NCBI GenBank assembly: GCA_964035795.1
Contig: OZ038320.1
Span: forward strand, 27,958,665 to 28,022,664
Reading direction: 5' to 3'
Source of the DNA: Pterobdella sp. o SKG-2022
Taxonomy: Eukaryota > Annelida > Clitellata > Hirudinida > Piscicolidae
Length of the DNA: 64,000 bases
Shown: one piece after another, positions 48,316 to 64,000 of the stretch
How the letters are laid out: every line of letters starts with the position of its first letter
Position numbering within the stretch: position 1 is the stretch's first letter
Program-made: the position numbers and the translations under genes
The notes under the pieces: generated by a model
What the model saw: the letters and a program-made list of their open reading frames with translations, nothing else
Databases searched by the model: none
What the model was told of the DNA's origin: nothing

Positions 48316-50361
48316 TTAAATAAAACAACTTTCTTGTTCTTTTTCTTGGGTTGGTGGTGGTGCAAGTTGAGGTGGCATAGGAACCTTTTGTCTCTTGGCT
48401 TCAAAAGCTACATCATTCTTCACAGAATCTACCTTTTAATTTTCAAATTCCTAGTAAGAGCTAGTTTGAATTACACAACATGTACCTTCAGCTGAAGATT
48501 TTTTTTAAATGCTTCCAAATGTATTTGAGAGATTCTAGTGAGCATGTTCTTCAGTAGACTGTCTTCTAGCTGCTCGTGAACTGGACTTTTTTCCTTTCCT
48601 TCTATTCCTTTCTTTAAGTTTTTCTGATGAGTTGTCATTTATAATATTCAAAAGTTTTATGATCATGAAACAAACGTTATCTCACTAATTGGCAATATTC
48701 GGGCAGAAATGAAACATTTTTTAAAATAGCTTCAATTTTCATTTTTTTATCCCCTTCTGAGAGATATTCAATACTTTTTCTAGCTTCAATTTTTTCTTTT
48801 TCTAATGCGTTAATTGCATTGATATTTTTTTCATAAGCCCAGACTTCTATTTCTTTAGCCGAACTCAATTTTGGTAGTGTAAGTGGCGGGCAGTTTATAT
48901 CAAGCGCTAACGTTATCACTTGGTCTTCTTTGTCTTCGGCCATAACGGCCTGCAAAAGTTTGTATTGTTGCAAAAACGTTTTTTTGAAATAATCGATTAA
49001 TTTGAATGATTTTTCGTTAGTTAAACAGTCTTTCATATTTAAAAGGCGATCTTTGAAGAATCTACAGCATTCTGCCAGCGTCCATACTGTGGAAAAAAAT
49101 TTCAAAAAGTTATGACGAGCTTACATATTTTACTTTGAATAAGAATAAGACCGACATTAATTCAACAAGAAAAATAATCCTTTAGGAGTGATCACTAATT
49201 TGAATATTTTCATAAGCACACCTGAACAGTTGCAAAGGCAGTAATTGTAAAAAGAAAATGTATCTTGAATGGCATCTGGAGGGAAATCGTTTTTCAAACA
49301 AAACTTCACCTGTTTTTCAGTAATAAGAATAGTATATTTTGGCAAATGTTTTTCAATATAGATAAATGCAAAGTAATGCACATGGGAAAAAAGAACAGGA
49401 TCTTTCAGTATTATTTGGGCAATCAAGAGCTACGATCGACAGAAGAAGAAAAAGATCTCGGAGTCATGATACACAAAAACACAAAAACATCGAAGCAATG
49501 TACTGTCGCAGCGGCCAAAGCAAATCAAATACTTGGATTTATCAGAAGAACGGTGGTCAGCAGAGAGAAATCAATAATCATAAATTTGTATAAGACTCTA
49601 GTTCGACTCCATCTGGAATATTGTGTTCAGGCGTGGAGTCCAGATTTGCAAAAAGACAAGAACATTCTGGAAAACGTACAGCGGAGAGCGACAAAGATGA
49701 TCAAAGGACTCGAGAAACTTCAATACGAAGAAAGATTAAGAGAATGTGGACTGACAACTCTAGAAAAAAGAAGATGCAGAGGAGATTTAATACAAACCTA
49801 TAAATTAATCACCAGAAAAGAGGATACACCATTTACCAGATTCTTCCAACTGGAAACCAGAAAAGGCCTACGAGGACACAAATACAAATTATTTAAGAAG
49901 ACTGGAAGTCGAATCAAGCAGAGATTCTTCAGTAGCAGAGTGATAAACGCCTGGAAGGAGCTTAGTGATGAGACAGTTTCCGTGAAAAATCCCAACAATT
50001 TTAAAATCAAGATAGGCGAGCTAGGATATTAGATATATTTAGCAGTGGTTCTCACACAGACTCTAGTCTACTGAACCACTTTAAATTCAGTTATGTTAGA
50101 TCCTTTAAATATAAAAACGTACATACTATGTCCCACAAGATATCTTTTACAATTAATTTTCCTTCTTCGTCATCTTTATTCTTATAAATCAATTTTCTCA
50201 AAAAATCACGAAAAACTATTTCAGCTTCTTTCAACTGATGAAAAAATATAGTTATAGAATATTTGAAAGACATGATTGAGTTTTATTTATTTTAAATATA
50301 CCGTAAGAAATCTGATATCAGTGAATATTTTTTCTTTAAAGTCTAGTTTAAGTAGAGCCAT
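48316..50361 (-). CDS. CFAP119/CCDC189-like cilia-associated protein
   Basis: Minus-strand exons: 50361-50302, 50234-50127, 49309-49222, 49086-48686, 48623-48486, 48432-48316; phases agree, 303 aa. The start is MALLKLDFKEKIF. The central part (FCLKNDFPPDAIQDTFSFYN, AECCRFFKDRLLNM, KLIDYFKKTFLQQYKLLQAV, then LALDINCPPLTLP) resembles the core of CFAP119/CCDC189, a flagellar and ciliary axoneme protein, including the x-DYxxxTYxxxxKLYxxV pattern and a following proline motif. The tail is charged and ends in a Pro-rich segment (VPMPPQLAPPPTQEKEQ). A LINE lies antisense in intron 49310-50126. The gene is head to head with JADE. The family call is from general resemblance, so a different cilia-related family is possible; the exon model itself is strong. 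The spacer 47788-48315 to the corepressor shows nothing coding. Confidence 0.65.
49330..50090 (+). mobile_element. 5'-truncated CR1/L2-like LINE with open 3' ORF
   Basis: From about 49338 a frame open to the TAG at 50030-50032 encodes about 230 aa of the region after the catalytic core of a non-LTR reverse transcriptase: WQMFFNIDKCKVMHMGKKN, EEKDLGVMIHKN, AAAKANQILGFIRR, LYKTLVRLHLEYCVQAWSP, NVQRRATKMIKGL and RRCRGDLIQTYKL. There are no stops or frameshifts, so the insertion looks young. Endonuclease and catalytic motifs are missing, as expected from 5' truncation. It sits antisense in the CFAP119-like gene's intron. The open frame extends back to 49265 only through antisense exon sequence. 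Confidence 0.85.
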
Positions 50362-50872
50362 GAGAAATCCAATGGAAACCAATAAAAATCAAAGTTAAAA
50401 TAAAAATTTAATTTAAATTTGATTATAACATTATTTTGAAAATGAATAATTATAAAAAATAATTTTTATATTCAATTAAATAATAAAAAATTTTCGAAAA
50501 GTTAGTTTCTGCATTGGTTATTAGTTAGATTTAGTTTTAGTTATTGTAGATATAGACCTCAATTCTTATTTTTAATTGTACAGTAGTATTCTAAATAATG
50601 AGTACCCTTTAGAATTATCTACAATAATTTAAACGTTTTTATAATCGAATTTGTTTTGAATACTATTAAACCATGGACGAGCTCACACACAACAGTGGAA
50701 AGCGTTAGTTAAATCATATTATTTTCTTCGTAGTAAAAAAATACTGAAGTTAAAATCAAATATAATTGATGTTTTGTAGGGCTTTTCCAATTTATCGTTA
50801 AATTATATTTACCATCATAAATATATAAAACATATAAATTGTGTTCAGCTGAAACCATAAACTCTCATTATA
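50362..50872. promoter_or_regulatory. Candidate bidirectional promoter of CFAP119-like and JADE
   Basis: The start codons are 511 bp apart and diverge. The minus strand carries GTTTCCATTGGATTTC, 3 bp upstream of the CFAP119-like ATG; its first half (GTTTCC) matches an RFX X-box half-site, the second half does not. A second possible JADE first exon (MDELTHNSGK, donor GTTAGT) begins at 50673. Confidence 0.35.
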
Positions 50873-59922
<9,050 letters not shown>

Positions 59923-60141
59923 TTGTTATTTTTAATTTTGTTTAACTGTTTCTGATTCACCAAAAATATTTATTTTATAATGAGCGAATGTAGTTTTAGA
60001 AATTATGATCGTTTTTTGTATATTTTAAATGATTTCTCATTGATTTTACACACTATAATTGCAAATAATGAAGAACTATAAGTAATTCTGAGAATCGTTG
60101 AGTTTTAAATATTTATTCAGTTGTACAAATAAGTGTTTGCG

Positions 60142-60182
60142 AATAAATGTTGTAGTCTTAAGCAGTATACAATTTTAATAAA
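60142..60182 (+). terminator. Two AATAAA poly(A) signals after JADE
   Basis: AATAAA at 60142-60147 and 60177-60182, 220-260 bp after the JADE stop and just before calaxin, so JADE termination and calaxin initiation are compressed into about 360 bp. Confidence 0.5.
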
Positions 60183-60212
60183 ACATTGTATCTTGGTTTT
60201 CTAACAAATTTT

Positions 60213-60226
60213 GTCGTCATGGAGAC
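60213..60226 (+). promoter_or_regulatory. RFX X-box-like site before calaxin
   Basis: GTCGTCATGGAGAC matches 13 of 14 positions of the X-box pattern GTHNYYATRRNAAC bound by RFX factors, which drive ciliary genes. It is 60 bp upstream of the calaxin ATG. Confidence 0.5.
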
Positions 60227-60286
60227 GTTTGCTTGTTCCTAACTCGAAGGAAAGATTCACACTGTTGTTTAGAGACAAAACTTGAG

Positions 60287-62356
60287 ATGCCTAAAAATTT
60301 CGATACAAAGAAGAAAGGAACGAAGACAGTGGATGAACTTGTGAAAGAAACTCATTGTAAGAAAAATCCTAAATGCTTTTCACCAAAAGTATTTTCAATA
60401 GTTATTCTCACTCAGTCAGCAAACTTGAAATAGAAAAGTTAATCGAGCTATACGACAGTCTAAGAACATCAAAGATTGACAGGTTACGATTCAGAGAAAT
60501 TATGCACGATTTCTTCCAAGTGACTGATGATTTCCTGAGTGATAGAAGTGAGGTTTCATTGTTTGTTTTAGATTAAAGTTAATTTCTTGCTTTTAAGTCG
60601 AGGATGACAAATTTTTAGACATTTATTTTCATAAAGTTTTGTCTCAAAATTGTTTCAGTAAGTTTCCACCTCTCAGAATTCTACTCGTAAAACTTAGCAT
60701 TGATTTTTTGTAAGCTGATATTGAATGAAATGTTGATCATATGAGAATAACACCAGAGCAAAGGTCCTAAATAATCTCAAAAAACAGCATACATTCTAAT
60801 TTTAATTTTTACGTGTTTAAAGAATTAAGTTTCCTATTGGAGGTTTTAATCAATAGTTTTCATTTACGCAATCATGAAAGACAGCTGATTAAATTTCTTC
60901 ATTGAAGTGTACAAGGTTTTCAACAAGCAAAACGATGGAAACCTTAACAGTGAAGAATGGGTGTTGGGCATGTCAATTCTGCTGAGAGGCACATCAGCTG
61001 AGCAGATTACCTGTATGTGCCTATATTCTTGTATTCAATGATAGTTTTGTAGTATCTCCTTGAAGCCTACAATTTTTAAAACAAGCATTTAAAAAATGTG
61101 TTCATAGTAGAGGGAACTTTTGGATTTTAAAGAAATCAACATCAAGCATTTTTTGTTGCTTTAGCAAGTTTATTTGAATATTATAGTCACTTTTCTTACT
61201 ACATTCTACTACATTATATTATTTTTAATATGACTACTAATGTTATTACAGTTATATTTTAAAAATTTTAGTTTATTAATTTTTGAAACGAAGTTTGCTT
61301 CAACGTTTATGACTACAATCAAGACGGCTTCATATCTCGCGAAGAAGTGTACCTACTTCTCAAATCATCTATTGTTACTCAAGTTTGCTATTTCTTGTAT
61401 CATCTGTTTATTTATTATACTCTAAACATCATGAGTTTAATTTGAAAGCTTTTTTTAATAATACTATAATCTTGAAAACAATTTACCAACATTTTGAGGC
61501 TGTCCATTGCCTCTTGGTGGTGAATCGAATCCTGTCTTCACAATGGTATATAAATAAAAAACAGATATTATACTAATTTATATATTACCACAGGTGAGTC
61601 GTGATGAAGATGTCGATGATGCAGTAAAAGAGCTTGTAGAGCTAGTCGTGAGACAGTTGGTTAGAACTTGGTACATTTTTATTCCCCCATGCACCCTTGG
61701 AAGATAGAAAACACAACCTGTTTCTATCATCGGACTTATACTTTGGTTTTCAATTTGAAACTTAAAAGTTTTCTCTTTAAAGAATTCGTGTAAGGTTTTC
61801 AACAATTTTTCCAAAAGAAATCTCCAAAGACTGTTCATATTTAAGCGCAGCAGCCCGTTGCCTGCAGTTCAACGTCAAACCAAGAGGAAAAATTTAATAG
61901 AAATGACTTTTCAATTTAATTAAAGTTTAAAAATGACTAACCAAAATAATAATAAATTAATTTAGGATTCTGATGGCGACCAGAAGATAAGTCTGAATGA
62001 CATGATCACTGCCATCTCTAACGAGCCTTTACTTATGCAGTGTTTGGGTCCTTGCCTCCCAACTAAACAGGTTTTTTTCAAAAAAAATTTATCAACTCTA
62101 ATGTTATATCAAATCATAATTTGGGCTTTTTATATTAATTTTAGACAATTGAGTCTAGATATGAAATACTATATATAATCACGTTTAAGACAATAGTTCT
62201 AAATAAACTGCTAATAAAATATTTAATGTATAAAGTAAATTTTTATGTTGAAATTATTTATCTTTACAAAGGGTAATTAAATAATGCCGTATTCAGGCAG
62301 CGAAATCTTTCGAGGACAAGCATCTTTACATAGAAGTGAAGAAAAAATTTCATTGA
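60287..62356 (+). CDS. CLXN: Calaxin / EF-hand calcium-binding domain protein 1
   Basis: Exons: 60287-60356, 60416-60547, 60908-61012, 61294-61382, 61594-61659, 61966-62070, 62297-62356; 208 aa against 211 in human, phases agree. Calaxin is the calcium sensor of outer-arm dynein in motile cilia. Landmarks: FSKLEIEKLIELYDSLR, FREIMHDFFQVTDDFLSDR, EF-hand 1 loop NKQNDGNLNSEE with EWVLGMSILLRG, EF-hand 2 loop DYNQDGFISREE, EF-hand 3 loop DSDGDQKISLND, and the conserved CLGPCLP near the end. EF-hand 1 starts with Asn instead of Asp, and EF-hand 3 has Gln where Gly is normal at position 6, so calcium binding at those sites may be altered. Intron 1 is only 59 bp. The last exon (GCAGCG... to TGA at 62354-62356) overlaps the SRR1-like gene antisense. 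Confidence 0.93.
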
Positions 62357-63729
62357 AGATGTACTATTTTTCCTGCATATCGCAAGATCAAAACAAATTT
62401 TTGCAGCTTTTATTATATCTTCATCAGAGTCATAATCGATTTCAGGGGTTGAATCAAATATATCAGTGAAATTGCTATCATTGTTTTTGCTGCTATTGTA
62501 TTTCGTTTCATTAAACATATGTACAGAAAGATTATTGAAAACATCATTTTGCTCAAAAATGTTGTCTATTTTTCTCTCTGTTATCCATTCATGAGCCTGG
62601 TGAACAAATGAATTATGATAAATTTTTTTTAAATTAAATTTTTTAAAAATAATAATACTAACAGCATGATATTTATAACTATATTAATATTAGATTGAAG
62701 GGACTATAAAAATTTAAGTAGATGTAAACAATGGCACACTACTTTGAAAATGCAAGACGAATATTTTCTTAGATTTTTTTCTGTATTGCTGAAAAGTTTT
62801 GATAACTTTGAATTTATGGAAGATTTTTAGAAGATTGTTATTAGCCTCAAAAATAAAACAGTGAAAGTTTACTTGTTAATGATGGATTCAAAGCTGTTTC
62901 CTATAATACACAAGCTAGACATTGAATTAAAATTCCAGTTTCTCCAAAGCAAATTGTTATAAAGACCCTTGCCACAATGAGGCATGTAAAATAGACTTGG
63001 TTCAGTGCAAAAGTGCTTGCCCTCCTGAAAAATTACATGATTTAAAAACTTGAATTATATTCTATAATAAGAAAACTGAAATAAGAAGGTTGAATACATC
63101 AAAGTATTATAGCATAATGTAAATTGCAAAGTGAAAAAAAAGTAGAACCTCATTTGAAGAAATAATGTTGATTTTATAATGTTTAATGAGTTTTAAATCT
63201 GAGTTTGAATAAGCAGGGTCATAAGTCCAGCATGATTCTGCCATCAACTATGTTAGGAATTTTTCAATGTTATTTCACAATTATAATAGAGAAACTAACA
63301 AATTCATTGTTTTACCATACTTTTAAATCCTCTAAGATACAAAGAAGTAAAGAAAATTGAAACTTTGCAATTCTATCAATGCTGACTTTTCCCAAACCAT
63401 AAGAAACAATTTTAGTCAATGGTTTCCACTTTAGAAGTAAAGCTGAAAAAAATTTGTACAAACAAACTGATGAAAAATAGCAGAGTTTTTACTAACTTGA
63501 AATGTTAGTAGAAAATCTCATTTCTTGCAAAAGAGTTCTGTGGAAAAGGAAAAATAGATATCAACGTGATATTAATAAAAATAACTTACTTTTTACATTC
63601 AATATCTTTGATTAAAGCATGGAAATCACAAGGTATATCCACATCATTTGGATTGAGAAATGTCGATATCTTTTTTATTTTTTTAGCGGCACATCTTTTT
63701 TTTACAAAAATGAATCCCTCGTCCTCCAT
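62264..63729 (-). CDS. SRRD: SRR1-like domain protein (SRRD)
   Basis: Minus-strand exons: 63729-63590, 63537-63497, 63442-63321, 63247-63149, 63024-62873, 62788-62743, 62596-62264; 310 aa against 339 in human, phases agree. SRR1 was named in plants for light and clock signalling; animal SRRD has been linked to heme regulation. Landmarks: the MEDEGFIFVKKRC start, TKIVSYGLGKVSIDRIAKFQ, the CWTYDPAYS strand, LFYMPHCGKGLYNNLLWRNW and LCIIGNSFESI. Only the acceptor at 63248-63249 keeps phase for exon 4. The C-terminal 111 codons after KAHEWITER and FNNLSVH are Asn/Asp-rich and poorly conserved; they overlap the last calaxin exon (62297-62356) on the other strand. ATTAAA (minus, 62227-62222) may be the poly(A) signal. 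Confidence 0.92.
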
Positions 63730-64000
63730 GATACATCGAACTGGCACTTTGCGCTTTCCTTAAAAACAGGCATAGACGCGAGCCTATAGTTGATGAACCA
63801 ATCATAGAACTTCTAAAAAATTGTGATAGCACTGAAATAATCACTTTTTACATTCGTATCTGGATGAAACTAGTTTTTTTTTGTTATTTGGATAAAAAAA
63901 CTTTTTCTTCTCAAAAAACATTATATTTAAAAGAATTTCAAGAACATTATGATGCATTAAAAAAGTTTTATAAAAAAAAACTAAAATTTATCAACCAACT
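63730..64000. other. Sequence upstream of SRRD
   Basis: This 271-bp edge holds no exon I can support. CCAAT occurs on the plus strand at about 63799-63803 in AACCAATCA, about 70 bp from the SRRD ATG. The rest is A/T-rich. Confidence 0.3.

Noticed and set aside
48677..48685. Stop codon at 48677 as the end of the CFAP119-like protein
   Set aside because: A GTGAGA donor at 48685 in phase leads to two further coding exons (48623-48486 and 48432-48316) with clear charged and Pro-rich coding sequence.

Overview
The window is AT-rich animal nuclear DNA using the standard code. Genes are split into many short exons with GT-AG introns, and the reading phase closes across every junction I joined. The gene set (IRF-type factor, DYRK2-class kinase, RZ-type RGS, N-CoR/SMRT-like corepressor, JADE, calaxin) is bilaterian. 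Asparagine- and serine-rich low-complexity tails, CR1/L2-like LINE pieces and tRNA-like SINEs would fit a lophotrochozoan, perhaps a leech or other annelid; that placement is a guess.

Layout: EPRS 3' end (+, 1-711) faces an intronless GT61 glycosyltransferase (-, 803-2170). Then come five + strand genes: an IRF-like transcription factor (3468-9170), a DYRK2/4-class kinase (10137-17611), an RGS protein with a cysteine string (18861-22445), the H/ACA snoRNP protein NHP2 (23302-25073), and an unrecognised gene whose product repeats a module about three times (27621-34638). A short N-CoR/SMRT-like corepressor follows (+, 35478-47787). Next are a CFAP119/CCDC189-like ciliary gene (-, 48316-50361), head to head with JADE (+, 50873-59922), then calaxin/EFCAB1 (+, 60287-62356), whose last exon lies antisense inside the last exon of an SRR1-like gene (-, 62264-63729).

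The genes do not form one pathway. Chromatin and transcription are represented by the IRF, the corepressor and JADE; motile cilia by CFAP119-like and calaxin; RNA and translation by NHP2 and EPRS; signalling by DYRK and RGS. Transposable DNA lies mainly in introns and spacers: three LINE 3' pieces, a complete foldback/MITE-like element at 26042-26203 with a second partial copy at 44933-45014, and several tRNA-like SINE candidates.

The best candidates for something undescribed are the repeated-module protein at 27621-34638, the foldback element family, the corepressor that lacks the second SANT domain, the CpG-rich islet inside an IRF intron, and the calaxin/SRR1 coding overlap. Gene models were built by hand from splice signals, phase and family resemblance; outer exons and exact junctions are the least certain parts.
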